In this document: positions 1-8,582 of the stretch, piece by piece
Numbering within the stretch: the first letter of the stretch is position 1
Layout: every line of letters begins with the position of its first letter
From: Gemmatimonadota bacterium
Lineage (GTDB): Bacteria; Gemmatimonadota; Gemmatimonadetes; Gemmatimonadales; Gemmatimonadaceae
Direction: 5' to 3'
Length of the DNA: 64,000 nucleotides
Assembly: GCA_003134685.1 (NCBI GenBank)
Contig: PLCA01000016.1
Span: forward strand, 1-64,000
Position numbers and translations under genes: made by a program
The notes under the pieces: model-generated
Seen by the model: the letters and a program-made list of their open reading frames with translations, nothing else
Told to the model about the DNA's origin: nothing
Database searches by the model: none

Positions 1-45
1 CCGGATATGCCGGATATGCCGGACATGCCTGACATGCCTGACATG
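1..45 (+). repeat. 9-bp tandem repeat encoding Pro-Asp-Met
   Basis: Five in-frame 9-bp units (CCGGATATG, varying to CCTGACATG) lie back to back at the window edge and code for PDM repeats. They are followed by looser ATGCCTCCR units coding MPP to about position 90. The array probably continues upstream of the window. Confidence 0.8.
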
Positions 46-1581
46 CCCGAGGTTCCGCCAATGCCTCCCATGCCTCCAATGCCTCCGATGCCGGCCATCA
101 CGCCGATCGCGCCGATGGCGATGGAGATGATGATGGATGCAATGCCTCCGATGGCGCCCATGGCTCCGATGGCGCCAATGGAGCTCGCACCGATGACTCC
201 GACGCCGTATTCGGTCTCACTGGCACCGAGAGCAGCTCGCGACGCGCTGGGTCGCGCGGTCTCCGAGATAGAACGAGTTCAGGGGCAATCGCCGTTCGAC
301 CGCCAGTTCGGCGGAATCACCAGTGATCCTCCAAAAGCGTGGGCTCAATCCGATCCCGCCGATTCCCTCTATCGTCTAGCACGCGAGGCCCTGAACCGCG
401 GCGAGTACCGCCGGGCCGCCGGCCTTTTTAACGACATCACCCAGAAGTTTCCGAATTCCGTCTACGCTTCCGACGCGCGTTACTGGCGGGCTTTCGCTCT
501 CTATCGGCTCGGTGGCTCCTCCGATCTCCGCGATGCGCTGAATGCGCTGCAGGACAGCGGACGAGGCTACCGCCAGGCGTCGCTGCAGACCGATGCACCC
601 GTGCTCGCGACGCGGATCCGCGGCGCGCTGGCAGCACAGGGAGACGTGGACGCGAAGAGGTTCGTCAATGCGGCGGCGTCGCAACCGGGCGGAGCCTGCG
701 ACCGCGAAGATCTCGCCGTCCGCACGGAAGCTCTGAATTCCCTGGCCCGAACCGATCCCGAGTCCACCACTCCGATTCTTGCCCGCCTTCTCGCCCGGCG
801 CGACGACTGCTCCGCGAGCCTGCGTCGCGCCGCGATCTACCTGCTGGGCCGGCGCACCGATGCAGAGGCGATGAATCTCGTGATCGGTGCTGCCCGCAAC
901 GATCCCGATATCAGAGTCCGGGGAGAGGCTCTCCGGTTTCTGGCCGCGATGCCCGGGGATCAGCCGATCACCACGATCGAGGAGATGGCGCGCACTCCTG
1001 GCGACGAGCAGTTGCAGAGCGCCGCCATCGCGGCGCTCGGCCGCAGCGACAACCCACGCGCCAGGCAGAGCCTGCGCGCGATCGTCGAGCGGAACGATGT
1101 CAGCGAGAATCTGCGCATCGCCGCACTCTCGAGCATCGACACGGAGCATTCGCCTGACAACGGCGCGTACATAAGAGCAGCGTACCCGCGTTTCGAGTCG
1201 CCGGCCCTGAAGGCGGCGGCCATCCGCGCGGTGTCGCGCGTCGGCGGGAACGACAACGATCAGTGGCTGCTGACAATCGTGGGCAACCAGAACGAGCCGG
1301 TCGAAGTCCGTGCGATGGCGCTCCGCTACGCGGGACGCTCCACGATCCCAATCGCCGATCTCGCCCGGATGTACGACGTCGCTGGTGACCGTCCGCTGAG
1401 AGAGCAGTTGATCAGGCTCTACGCCGAGCGCCCCGAGCCCGAAGCAACGGACAAGCTTTTCGCTATTGCCAGGACCGGCACCGATCCCGATCTCAGACGC
1501 TACGCGATATCCGCCCTCGCGCGGAAGAACGATCCGAGAACCAAGAAGCTTCTAGTGGAGATCATAGACAAAAATGACTAA
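1..1581 (+). CDS. TPR/HEAT-repeat protein with Met-Pro-rich N-terminus (5' partial)
   Basis: The reading frame is open from base 1, so the true start lies outside the window; the first in-frame ATG is at 7. The visible part begins with a low-complexity segment rich in Met, Pro and Asp (about 65 residues). A TPR/YbgF-like segment follows, with signature words such as ALNRGEYRRAAGLF and KFPNSVYASDARYW (about residues 118-160). The rest is a run of HEAT-like helical repeats of about 30 residues. The C-terminal 110 residues clearly resemble the end of the next gene, so the two are tandem paralogs. The stop overlaps the next start by 8 bp (ATGACTAA), implying one transcript. HEAT and TPR repeats are protein-protein scaffolds; no enzymatic motif is visible. 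Export cannot be judged because the N-terminus is missing. Confidence 0.8.
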   Translation, partial: PDMPDMPDMPDMPDMPEVPPMPPMPPMPPMPAITPIAPMAMEMMMDAMPPMAPMAPMAPMELAPMTPTPYSVSLAPRAARDALGRAVSEIERVQGQSPFDRQFGGITSDPPKAWAQSDPADSLYRLAREALNRGEYRRAAGLFNDITQKFPNSVYASDARYWRAFALYRLGGSSDLRDALNALQDSGRGYRQASLQTDAPVLATRIRGALAAQGDVDAKRFVNAAASQPGGACDREDLAVRTEALNSLARTDPESTTPILARLLARRDDCSASLRRAAIYLLGRRTDAEAMNLVIGAARNDPDIRVRGEALRFLAAMPGDQPITTIEEMARTPGDEQLQSAAIAALGRSDNPRARQSLRAIVERNDVSENLRIAALSSIDTEHSPDNGAYIRAAYPRFESPALKAAAIRAVSRVGGNDNDQWLLTIVGNQNEPVEVRAMALRYAGRSTIPIADLARMYDVAGDRPLREQLIRLYAERPEPEATDKLFAIARTGTDPDLRRYAISALARKNDPRTKKLLVEIIDKND

Positions 1582-2851
1582 GCGCCTTTCCCAACTAGCG
1601 GCGGCACTTCTTGTCGCGACAGCCGCGTCGGCAGCACCTGCTCTCGCGCAGTCGCTCGCGAACCGAATTGCGTCAGCTGCCGACCGGTCTGTGCAATTCA
1701 GCTTTCCGGCACGCCCCGGCGTCTGCGGTGATGGTCGCACGTACATCTCGACCGGATCAGGCAATTTTTACGGATCGTTCTCGACGAACACCGCGGACCA
1801 GTGCCAGGCCGGCCCCGTGAGAGTCGTGATCGACCTTGCTGACAGGAACGTCGTGGCGCTTCGCACGTATGTCGGTGCGCCGTTGGCGGTGGTTGATGCG
1901 GGTGTCACGAATCTCGGTACGGTGACCGCGGTCGACGCCGCCGACTACCTCCTTGGCGCAGCTTCGCGTGCCGACGGACGGGTCGGGCGTGACGCGATCT
2001 TCGCTGCTCTCCTCGGCGACAACGTCGATGCCACGTCGCGACTCCTCGAGATCGGGCGCGATCAGAATCGTCCGCTCGAGACGCGCCGCGCGGCGCTATC
2101 CGGCCTCGGCCGCAGCGACGCGCCGCAGCTGGACAAGATCGGCTCGGCGCTTGTGCAGATCGCGACCAATGAGAGCGACGTTCAGGGCGTCCGAACTCAG
2201 GCGCTCTCGGTTCTCTCGCGGCTCGATCACGGAGCGGGGATTCAGCCACTCGTCCAGCTGGCGAGTGGAAACATGAACTCGTGGATCGGCCGCGAGAGCA
2301 TGAGAGTGCTGTCATCGTCCGGAGATCCGAGGGCGCGGCAGTTTCTACGCTCGACGGCGCAGCGCACTGATCTTCCCGACGAGCTGCTGGCGGTCGCGAT
2401 CCGCGGCCTCGGACGCAGTTACGTGACGGGCCAGGACGCGGCGCTGCTGCGCTCGCTATATCCGCGCCTCACCGGCGAGCGCTCGCGCGATGCAGTGCTT
2501 GCCTCGGTCTCCGAGCTAGGTGGCACCGACAACGTCCAGTGGCTCATGGGAGTCGTTCGCGACGAGAAGCTCACTCCCGAAGCGCGCCGGCGGGCGCTCG
2601 AATACCTCTCGCGCGCAGGAGCGACGACTCCTTCGCTGCTTGCGCTCTACGACCCGACACCGGATCCACAGATGCGCGGTGCCTTAATCGCTATTTATGC
2701 GCGCCTGGCCGACAAGGGAGCGACCGACAAGCTGGTCTGGATCGCGCGCAATGAGCCGAACACTCAACTGAAACGCCGTGCGATTTCGGCGCTATCGCGG
2801 AACTCCGATCCGACGATCCGTCAGGCGTTGGCGGATATCGTCGAGCGGTAG
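1574..2851 (+). CDS. Secreted HEAT-repeat protein
   Basis: A 425-residue protein with a clear signal peptide (basic MTKR, a hydrophobic alanine/leucine stretch, probable cleavage after ALAQ near residue 26). The region after the signal contains a small conserved-looking domain with CGDGRTYIS near residue 50 and a second Cys about 30 residues later, which could form a disulphide. From about residue 125 onward it is HEAT-like helical repeats, with words such as RRAALSGLGRSDAP and RRAISALSRNSDPTIR. It is a paralog of the preceding gene and is translationally coupled to it by an 8-bp overlap. Likely a periplasmic or envelope scaffold. No catalytic motif seen, and the specific function is unknown. 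Confidence 0.8.
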   Translation: MTKRLSQLAAALLVATAASAAPALAQSLANRIASAADRSVQFSFPARPGVCGDGRTYISTGSGNFYGSFSTNTADQCQAGPVRVVIDLADRNVVALRTYVGAPLAVVDAGVTNLGTVTAVDAADYLLGAASRADGRVGRDAIFAALLGDNVDATSRLLEIGRDQNRPLETRRAALSGLGRSDAPQLDKIGSALVQIATNESDVQGVRTQALSVLSRLDHGAGIQPLVQLASGNMNSWIGRESMRVLSSSGDPRARQFLRSTAQRTDLPDELLAVAIRGLGRSYVTGQDAALLRSLYPRLTGERSRDAVLASVSELGGTDNVQWLMGVVRDEKLTPEARRRALEYLSRAGATTPSLLALYDPTPDPQMRGALIAIYARLADKGATDKLVWIARNEPNTQLKRRAISALSRNSDPTIRQALADIVER

Positions 2852-2860
2852 GCGCTGGGG

Positions 2861-3457
2861 TCAGCCGGCCTTCCTCTCCCGCTGCATGCTCACCGCCGTC
2901 TGCTCAACCAGCCGGGGCGCACTCCAGGCTTTCCCGAGCTCCTTCTGGAAGCAGCGCTTGGGAACTATCTCGACGCCGGACTTCGATAGCGTGTCGTAGC
3001 GAGCCAGCTTCTCGGGGTAGCGCGAGATCGTCGTCGGCTTGTACGAGAGCGAGAGGAAGAAGTTGTCGGTTAGACTGAGCGCGAACAGCTCTTCGATGTC
3101 TCTCGCCCGCGCCAGCCGCTCGACCCCGAGCACGACCTGGCTGCCCAGCCCTTTTCCGTGGTGCATTGGCGCAACCGCTACGGACGACACCTCGGCCAGC
3201 GACGGCGAATACTCCTCGAGCGCGGCACAGGCGATGACGCGGCCGGCGCTGTTGGTAGCAACGACATAGCTGTCGATGCGCGTGGCGACCTGTTCGAACG
3301 TTCTGAAGAGCATCAATCCTTGCGCGGCGTACTGTGTCACCAGCTCGAGGATCTGGCCGGCGTCGGCGCGCGCAGCGCGCCGCACCGTCGTCGACGACGC
3401 GGAATCGGCTCTGTTGCGAGCCAGGCCGGGCTTGGCAGCCGTTGGGAAATTATGCAC
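2861..3457 (-). CDS. GNAT N-acetyltransferase, short ArgA-like
   Basis: A GNAT-fold acyl-CoA transferase. The acetyl-CoA-binding loop is VAPMHHGKGLGSQVV (Q/RxxGxG/A type), preceded by the beta-strand AEVSSVAVAP. The order of elements (VRRAARADAGQILELV at the N-terminus, then ACAALEEYSPSLAEV) resembles single-domain ArgA-like N-acetylglutamate synthases, but amino-acid specificity cannot be read from sequence. I place the start at GTG 3457 because a good promoter (-35 TTGCGC, 17 bp, -10 TATACA) ends six bases before it, making a leaderless transcript. An ATG at 3484 lies within the promoter, so it is the less likely start. A long basic C-terminal tail (about 30 residues) follows the domain. 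Confidence 0.75.
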   Translation of the reverse strand: MHNFPTAAKPGLARNRADSASSTTVRRAARADAGQILELVTQYAAQGLMLFRTFEQVATRIDSYVVATNSAGRVIACAALEEYSPSLAEVSSVAVAPMHHGKGLGSQVVLGVERLARARDIEELFALSLTDNFFLSLSYKPTTISRYPEKLARYDTLSKSGVEIVPKRCFQKELGKAWSAPRLVEQTAVSMQRERKAG

Positions 3458-3463
3458 GAGGAA

Positions 3464-3492
3464 TGTATATATAAACACCCCCACGGGCGCAA
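3464..3492 (-). promoter_or_regulatory. Promoter of the GNAT gene, leaderless type
   Basis: On the minus strand, TTGCGC (plus 3487-3492) and TATACA (plus 3464-3469) are separated by 17 bp. The predicted transcription start coincides with GTG at 3457. The A/T-rich TATATATA patch stands out from the GC-rich surroundings. Confidence 0.5.
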
Positions 3493-3520
3493 GTGTTCCC
3501 CTCCGGTCGGTCAGTGGTTG

Positions 3521-3547
3521 AACGGGCGCAACTCCCCCACGCCCGTT
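3521..3547 (-). terminator. Stem-loop after the DUF411 gene
   Basis: AACGGGCG and CGCCCGTT (3521-3528 and 3540-3547) form an 8-bp GC-rich stem at the stop codon of the DUF411 gene. There is no clear T-run, so it is a weak terminator candidate. Confidence 0.35.
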
Positions 3548-4016
3548 AGTGGCTGGCGAACACCCCGGTCTTCCCGCTTTTGTCGAACGTGAGCACCTGG
3601 TAGCGCTGGGCCGGCCCGCCTTCCATTCCGGGAGATCCCATTGGCATTCCTGGAACGGCGAGGCCAGCGATCCGCGGCTTCTGGGCGAGGAGCCGATCGA
3701 TGTCGGCCGCTGGGACGTGGCCTTCGATCAGGTATCCATTCACGATCGCCGTGTGACACGCGGTCAATCCGTCCGGAACTCCGAGCGTGCGCTTGATCTC
3801 CGTCATGTTGGGAGTGTCCTTCGCGTCCACGCGGTACCCGTGCTTGATGAGGTGTTCGATCCAGCTCTTGCAACAGCCGCAGCCTGGATCCTTGTAGACG
3901 GTGATGATGGGCTTCTTCGCTGCCTCGGGCGGAGAAATTGGTGCCGCGGCGGTAGTGAGCGCGAGCGCGATGAACGCCACGGTGAGCCCAATGGTCCTGA
4001 CGGGATGGCTATTCAT
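3546..4016 (-). CDS. DUF411 metal-binding protein, exported
   Basis: A 156-residue protein of the DUF411 family, a small periplasmic family often found with copper and other metal-handling genes. An N-terminal signal sequence (about residues 8-25, IGLTVAFIALALTTAAA) precedes the thioredoxin-like domain starting KPIITVYKDPGCGCCKSW. The signature CGCC cysteines are at residues 46-49. Family-typical words follow: LGVPDGLTACHTAIVNGYLIEGHVP and, near the end, GLAVPGMPMGSPGME. The two Met-rich PGMPMGSPGM residues are also plausible metal ligands. Its start overlaps the stop of the upstream DinB-like gene by 4 bp (ATGA), so the two form an operon. The metal is not determinable from sequence. Confidence 0.88.
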   Translation of the reverse strand: MNSHPVRTIGLTVAFIALALTTAAAPISPPEAAKKPIITVYKDPGCGCCKSWIEHLIKHGYRVDAKDTPNMTEIKRTLGVPDGLTACHTAIVNGYLIEGHVPAADIDRLLAQKPRIAGLAVPGMPMGSPGMEGGPAQRYQVLTFDKSGKTGVFASH

Positions 4017-4552
4017 TTGGGAATTGATTTGAGTGTCCGCTCGATCTGCTTCTTGTGCCGGCCCTCATGCTGGCCGACGAAAATTAGCCACTGATACAGA
4101 TCGAGCTCGCCCAGAACGGGATGGGTGTGCTTGATCTCGCCAAGCGAGAGTCCACTTCCCGAGACGACGGCGGCGCGGAGAGCTTCGCGCGAGCTCTCGA
4201 GACCGTCGAGCGCCTCGCTGATGTCTATGTTCGTTCGCGGCTGAACTGCCGACGGCGCTTGCAGTACGGCGTTGTCGAGGACGGCACTGTATCGCTCGAA
4301 GGTCGGCATCACCGACGCCGTCGATTTCTCCTCGCCCAGCCCCGCCTCTCTCGCCTGGCCGACGCGCTTGGTGATGAGACGCGCAACCCCCGATTCCACC
4401 ATGCGCAGATGCTCGAGAATCTCGGCCACCGACCATCCATCCGGAGCCGCGCGCCGGCAAAGTTTTTCGCCGTCGATGCCCTCGAAGCTCTGAAGGAGCT
4501 CTCTCCGTTTCTCTTCCACAAAAGTCATGGTTTCGGCGAGCCTCGCGTGCAT
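4013..4552 (-). CDS. DinB-family four-helix-bundle protein
   Basis: A 179-residue DinB_2/DUF664-type protein. The helical layout and the three metal-ligand histidines expected of the family are visible: one in SVAEILEHLRMVE (near residue 48) and HEGRHKKQIERT near the C-terminus, typical of DinB proteins. Members are metal-binding thiol transferase or hydrolase-like enzymes; the name comes from the Bacillus DNA-damage-inducible dinB and does not imply a polymerase. A strong ribosome-binding site, AGGAGATAGGAGG, lies just upstream of the ATG. It is the first gene of the pair with the DUF411 protein and is divergent from the imuB-like gene, whose damage-type promoter lies about 100 bp away. Substrate unknown. 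Confidence 0.8.
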   Translation of the reverse strand: MHARLAETMTFVEEKRRELLQSFEGIDGEKLCRRAAPDGWSVAEILEHLRMVESGVARLITKRVGQAREAGLGEEKSTASVMPTFERYSAVLDNAVLQAPSAVQPRTNIDISEALDGLESSREALRAAVVSGSGLSLGEIKHTHPVLGELDLYQWLIFVGQHEGRHKKQIERTLKSIPK

Positions 4553-4653
4553 GGTCGTTCCTCCTATCTCCTGAATCTACACATGGATGGGCACGCCCGC
4601 GTTCCGGCTTTTTTGGTCCATGCGGAACGAACGACGACACTCGTGCGCCCTTC

Positions 4654-4682
4654 TTGTCTTCGGTATATATTCGGTATATAGT
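4654..4682 (+). promoter_or_regulatory. imuB-like promoter with paired TTCGG boxes
   Basis: -35 TTGTCT (4654-4659) and -10 TATAGT (4677-4682) are separated by 17 bp. The spacer holds two TTCGG boxes at 4659-4663 and 4670-4674, start-to-start 11 bp, each followed by TATATA. The dnaE2 promoter at 13438-13465 has the same arrangement, suggesting a shared repressor such as LexA or an equivalent. The operator role is inferred. Confidence 0.6.
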
Positions 4683-4702
4683 TGGTGCCCCCTCGCTGAA
4701 AA

Positions 4703-6043
4703 ATGACCTTCATCTGCCTCTGGATTCCCGCCGCCGTTCCTGCCTCTCTCGCCATCGGCACAACCACCGCCCTGCCGAAGAACGAGATCCTTCAACAACT
4801 GGTGCCTTCGCTACTCGGAGTAGCTCCACGCGTGATGCTGGGAGCGAACGGAATCGTGTGGGCCGATGCGCGCGGAATGAGCGCCGAGTCTTTGGCTAGA
4901 GATCTTCTCGACGTTCTTCACGAGAAGGGAGGGGAGAAGGTGAGGGCTTCCATCTCCATCACTCCAGTCTCCGCCGAGGTCGCCGCTCGTCATGGAAATG
5001 GCGGTCTCGTCACAATCTCGCCGGGGTCGGAGCGCGAGTATCTCGCTCCGTATTCCGTCGGCGTGCTCGAGCCATCGCTCGCTCTGTCGACGATGCTCGA
5101 TGGGATTGGGGTGGAGAGCTGCGGAGATCTGGCGGGACTGGATCTCGAGTCTGTCGAGGTTCGTTTCGGGGCCGAGGGGGCGCGCCTCTGGAGATTGTCG
5201 AGGGCCGACGACTCGCGCCGCATTTTCGCCAGCATGCCGCGGGCGCTGCCGACCGCTTCTCTCGACTGGGTGGATTACACGCTCAAGAATGCGGAGCGCC
5301 TCGTCTTCATCATCAACGCGCTCGTCGGAAACATCACGACGGAGCTCAAGTCGCGCGGCCAGTGCGCGCGCGAGATGACGATGATCTTCTCGCTCGCCAA
5401 TCGTGAGACTTACGAGCATGCGCTGCGGCCCGCGAGATCGACGGCCAGCCACAAGGCGTGGATGCGACTGATACGCTCTCACCTGGAAAGAATCGTTCTT
5501 CCCGATGGCGTCGTCGGCATTACGATTCGTGTAGAAGCGGTAACGGGCGAACTAGAACGCCAGGGAGACATCTTCGATCGCGGATTTGCCACGGCGCGCG
5601 CGGCGGAGGAAACGATCGCACAGCTGCTGGATGATCAGGGCGCGGTGGTGGTGACTCCGCGCAACACGCAGCACCCCTTGATCGATCGCCGCACGGAGTG
5701 GATCAGTCAGGAGCCGTCGCAGGCTTCGGCGAGAATCCAGCTGAGGGAGCGGGTGGTGAAAGCGACCGCCGCTCCCCGGCTAACGCTTCAGCTTCTTTCC
5801 GAGCCCAGGCGAGTCGCTGTGAAAACCAGGCGTCGCCGCGATCACGAGCTGCCGGTGGAGTTTCGCGACAAGCACTGGATGCAGATCATCTCCGCGGCCG
5901 GACCCGATCGCGTCTCGGGTGGCCGCTGGACCGAGCCGTACGCCCGCGAGTATTTCCGCTGCGTTACGGATGATGGGATGATGATCTGGCTATACCGTGA
6001 TGCTAGAGCGGGTGAGTGGTACCTGCATGGGTGGTGGGATTAA
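4703..6043 (+). CDS. imuB: ImuB-like Y-family polymerase paralog (mutasome subunit)
   Basis: A 446-residue protein of the ImuB type: a Y-family DNA polymerase fold that lacks catalytic activity and links DnaE2 to the sliding clamp during damage-induced mutagenesis. The N-terminal strand FICLWIPA matches the usual ImuB opening, followed by the palm-like segment GIVWADARGMSAESLARDL. A helix-hairpin-helix-like part (MLDGIGVESCGDLAGLDLESV) sits near residues 133-155. The C-terminal signature is DRVSGGRWTEPYAREYF then WLYRDARAGEWYLHGWWD, characteristic of ImuB. The N-terminal palm is shorter than usual (family about 500 residues), and the acidic catalytic residues of active Y polymerases are not evident. 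dnaE2 lies 7.4 kb downstream with a matching promoter. No imuA is present in the window. Confidence 0.82.
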   Translation: MTFICLWIPAAVPASLAIGTTTALPKNEILQQLVPSLLGVAPRVMLGANGIVWADARGMSAESLARDLLDVLHEKGGEKVRASISITPVSAEVAARHGNGGLVTISPGSEREYLAPYSVGVLEPSLALSTMLDGIGVESCGDLAGLDLESVEVRFGAEGARLWRLSRADDSRRIFASMPRALPTASLDWVDYTLKNAERLVFIINALVGNITTELKSRGQCAREMTMIFSLANRETYEHALRPARSTASHKAWMRLIRSHLERIVLPDGVVGITIRVEAVTGELERQGDIFDRGFATARAAEETIAQLLDDQGAVVVTPRNTQHPLIDRRTEWISQEPSQASARIQLRERVVKATAAPRLTLQLLSEPRRVAVKTRRRRDHELPVEFRDKHWMQIISAAGPDRVSGGRWTEPYAREYFRCVTDDGMMIWLYRDARAGEWYLHGWWD

Positions 6044-6059
6044 GGACAAACCCACTACA

Positions 6060-6309
6060 AACAGAACGGGATCCGAGATCTCAACTGCAACAGAACGTGA
6101 TCCGAGATCTCAACTGCAACAGAACGGGATCCGAGATCTCAGAAGCGTAGATCTCAGATTTTAGTAACTACGCTGCGACATATCTGGGTGGCGTTATGGC
6201 ACAGGCGGTCGGTTGTACTCGGATACGCGTGGAATACGGTCAGAGCGCGGTGACTACCGACTGAGATCTATGCCCTCTGAGATCTCGGATCCCGTTCAGT
6301 TTGCAGTTG
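6060..6309. repeat. Palindromic intergenic repeat element, copy A
   Basis: This fills the 309-bp gap between the imuB-like and hydrolase genes. Three tandem 29-bp units (6060-6140; core GAACGGGATCCGAGATCTC) lead into a roughly 130-bp core. An inverted unit, GATCTCGGATCCCGTTCAG (6280-6298), closes the element. The core (about 6141-6275) is repeated in reverse orientation at 51865-52018 with roughly nine in ten bases identical, so it has moved or been duplicated. It has no open reading frame. No other signal was seen in this gap apart from the short region just before ATG 6353. Confidence 0.85.
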
Positions 6310-6352
6310 CCGTTCCCTTTCGCGACTCGCTTTCCCGCGCGATTTTCCTGTT

Positions 6353-8386
6353 ATGACGAAAATCGTACGCATCTTCGTTCTTCCCTTGCTAGCCGTCGCC
6401 ATGCTGGCGACTCCCGCCGCCGCGCGCGTCGTCCGGGTCGAGATCCTCACCCGATCCGACATCGCCGGCGCCTTCGGAAACGCCGGCACCTACGAGCGGA
6501 TAACCGGCCGCGTGTACTTCGCGTTCGACCCCAGCAACCCGGAGAACCGGAAGATCGTCGATCTCGATCTCGCGCCGCGGAATTCTGCTGGAGAAGTGGA
6601 GGCCGTGAGCGAATTCGTCATGCTGCGCCCAAAGGATCCGGCGCGCTCGGCCGACCTAGCAGTCATCGACATCGTCAACCGCGGCGGAATCACGACCTTC
6701 ATCTTCAACCTCGACCGCAACGGCACCGCATCGCCGCAATCCGCGGAATTCTACGGCGACGCGCTGCTGATGAAACGCGGCGTCACGATTGTCGCCCTGG
6801 CCTGGCAGTGGGATGTGCCCCCTGGCGGAAGCGCGCTCCACTTTCAGGCGCCACCGGCGGGCTCCGCCGAGCGGCCGATCACCGGACTGGTCCGTAACGA
6901 CATCACGATCGACAGCGCCACGACATCGATCTCGCTCGGGCACAGTCTCGCGCCGACACTCGCCTATCCGGTCGCCGACGAGAACGATCCCTCGAACGTG
7001 CTTAACGTGCGTGACGATCCCGTCGGTCCGCGCACGGTCGTTCCACGGAGCGAATGGCGCTTCGCGCGCGACAGCAGCGGCACAGTCGTGAACGATCCAC
7101 GGTGGGTCTACATGTCGGGCGGATTTGCGCCGGGCAGAATCTACGAAGTCGTGTATCGGGCCAAGGATCCGGTGGTGGTGGGCACCGGGCTCGCCGCCGT
7201 GCGTGACATGATGTCCTATCTCAAATACGATCCATCGGCGGTGGCGCACGTCAGATACGGAATCGGTTACGGTGTTTCCCAGACGGGGAGATTCATCCGC
7301 CACTTCCTCTATCAGGGATTCAACACCGACGAGAAAGGGCGCGTCGCCTTCGACGGTTTTTTCGCCCACACTGCCGGAGCCGGCCGCGGAAGCTTCAACC
7401 ATCGCTTCGCACAACCGTCGCGAGACGCGCAGCCGTACTCAACTTTCTTCTATCCTACCGACGTTTTTCCATTCACGAGCGTTCCAACCCTCGATTCAGT
7501 CACTGGACGTCGCGCCGGCTTTCGCGATGATCTGCGCGGCTCGGGGGCTACCAGAGTTTTCTACGTCGACGGCGGCCATGAATATTGGGGACGCGCCGCG
7601 TCACTCAGTCACACGACGCCCGACGGGAAACAGGATGTCGGATTTCTTCCCACCGAGCGCCGCTACGTCATCTCTTCGGCTCAGCACTCGAGTCCCGGTG
7701 CGTGGCCCGTTTCCGAGAATGCGCGCATCAGCGGGACAAACGCATATCACGGAGATCCGCTCGATCAGCGCCTGGCACTGAGAGCGCTGATGTCGTCGCT
7801 GATCGATTGGGTGAAGGAAGGGAAGGAGCCGCCGCCGTCACTTTATCCAACACTCGCCGGCGGGAATCTTGTGAGGGCAGCGGAAGAGCGCTTTCCCGCT
7901 ATCCCCAATCTCCCGGTCGCGCGCGTCCCGCATCAACCATACAGACTCGACTTCGGACCGAGATGGCGGCATGGAATCATCGACTTCGAGCCACCGAAGG
8001 TGGGCGCGCCATACCCTGTCTTCGTGTCGCGCGTGGATTCGATCGGCAACGATCTTGGCGGAATCAGGAGCATTGAGTTGCTCGCGCCGCTCGCCACGTA
8101 CTATCCGTGGCAACTAAGAACCGGCATGGCCGCGGCAACCGACCGGCTCCTCAGCTTTCGCGGGACCTTTGTGCCTCTTCCAAGGACCGACGCCGAGCGG
8201 AGAACCGCCGGCGATTCGCGTCCGAGCATCCAGTCGCTCTACAGAGATCGAACGCGATTCATGCGGCGAGTGGACGCGGGCATATCAGCGCTCATCAAGC
8301 AGCGATTCTTGCTTCCGACGGATTCCGTCGCCGCGCGGACCCGGATGAGCGATGTCTGGGAGCGGTACGGGGTGATCGCGAAGTAA
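6353..8386 (+). CDS. Exported alpha/beta hydrolase domain protein (PF20091-like)
   Basis: A 677-residue protein with a signal peptide (LPLLAVAMLATPAAA, cleavage near residue 24). The large family with an alpha/beta hydrolase domain starts with VEILTRSDIAGAFGNAGTYERITG and contains the nucleophile elbow GYGVSQTGRF, with Ser at about residue 309. A conserved VDGGHEYW and SAQHSSPGAWP follow, the latter possibly carrying the catalytic His. The length fits this family of uncharacterised extracytoplasmic hydrolases. It lies downstream of the imuB-like gene but is separated from it by a 250-bp repeat element, so co-transcription is doubtful. Its stop codon is immediately followed by the next repeat element. 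Substrate unknown; esterase or amidase activity is the family expectation only. Confidence 0.75.
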   Translation: MTKIVRIFVLPLLAVAMLATPAAARVVRVEILTRSDIAGAFGNAGTYERITGRVYFAFDPSNPENRKIVDLDLAPRNSAGEVEAVSEFVMLRPKDPARSADLAVIDIVNRGGITTFIFNLDRNGTASPQSAEFYGDALLMKRGVTIVALAWQWDVPPGGSALHFQAPPAGSAERPITGLVRNDITIDSATTSISLGHSLAPTLAYPVADENDPSNVLNVRDDPVGPRTVVPRSEWRFARDSSGTVVNDPRWVYMSGGFAPGRIYEVVYRAKDPVVVGTGLAAVRDMMSYLKYDPSAVAHVRYGIGYGVSQTGRFIRHFLYQGFNTDEKGRVAFDGFFAHTAGAGRGSFNHRFAQPSRDAQPYSTFFYPTDVFPFTSVPTLDSVTGRRAGFRDDLRGSGATRVFYVDGGHEYWGRAASLSHTTPDGKQDVGFLPTERRYVISSAQHSSPGAWPVSENARISGTNAYHGDPLDQRLALRALMSSLIDWVKEGKEPPPSLYPTLAGGNLVRAAEERFPAIPNLPVARVPHQPYRLDFGPRWRHGIIDFEPPKVGAPYPVFVSRVDSIGNDLGGIRSIELLAPLATYYPWQLRTGMAAATDRLLSFRGTFVPLPRTDAERRTAGDSRPSIQSLYRDRTRFMRRVDAGISALIKQRFLLPTDSVAARTRMSDVWERYGVIAK

Positions 8387-8582
8387 AACTGCAACTGAAC
8401 GAGAGGTCAGCCGCGAGCCTGAAAGCTGTCAGCTGTAAGCCTTAAAACGTCGGGACGCCCTTGGTGGCGTGATCCCAAAAGCGGTTGATTGTGCCTTGAT
8501 TCGCGCCGATGACGTCCCGACGTCGTGAGGCTTAGAGCTATCAGCTGCAAGCTTCCAGCTAATCTCTCGTTCAGTTGCAGTT
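8387..8582. repeat. Palindromic intergenic repeat element with perfect 19-bp ends
   Basis: AACTGCAACTGAACGAGAG at 8387-8405 is the perfect reverse complement of 8564-8582. Inside, a second imperfect inverted pair (around AAGCCTTAAAACGTCGGGACG at 8438-8458 and CGTCCCGACGTCGTGAGGCTT at 8513-8533) lies around a loop of about 55 bp. The element fills the space between convergent genes exactly: the left end starts the base after the hydrolase stop codon, and the right end overlaps the stop codon of the GT117 gene. Confidence 0.8.

Noticed and set aside
6060-6140. CRISPR array (29-bp direct repeats)
   Set aside because: The units are back to back with no unique spacers and belong to the arm of a palindromic element. 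The same applies to the 34-bp units at 18651-18746. No cas genes.
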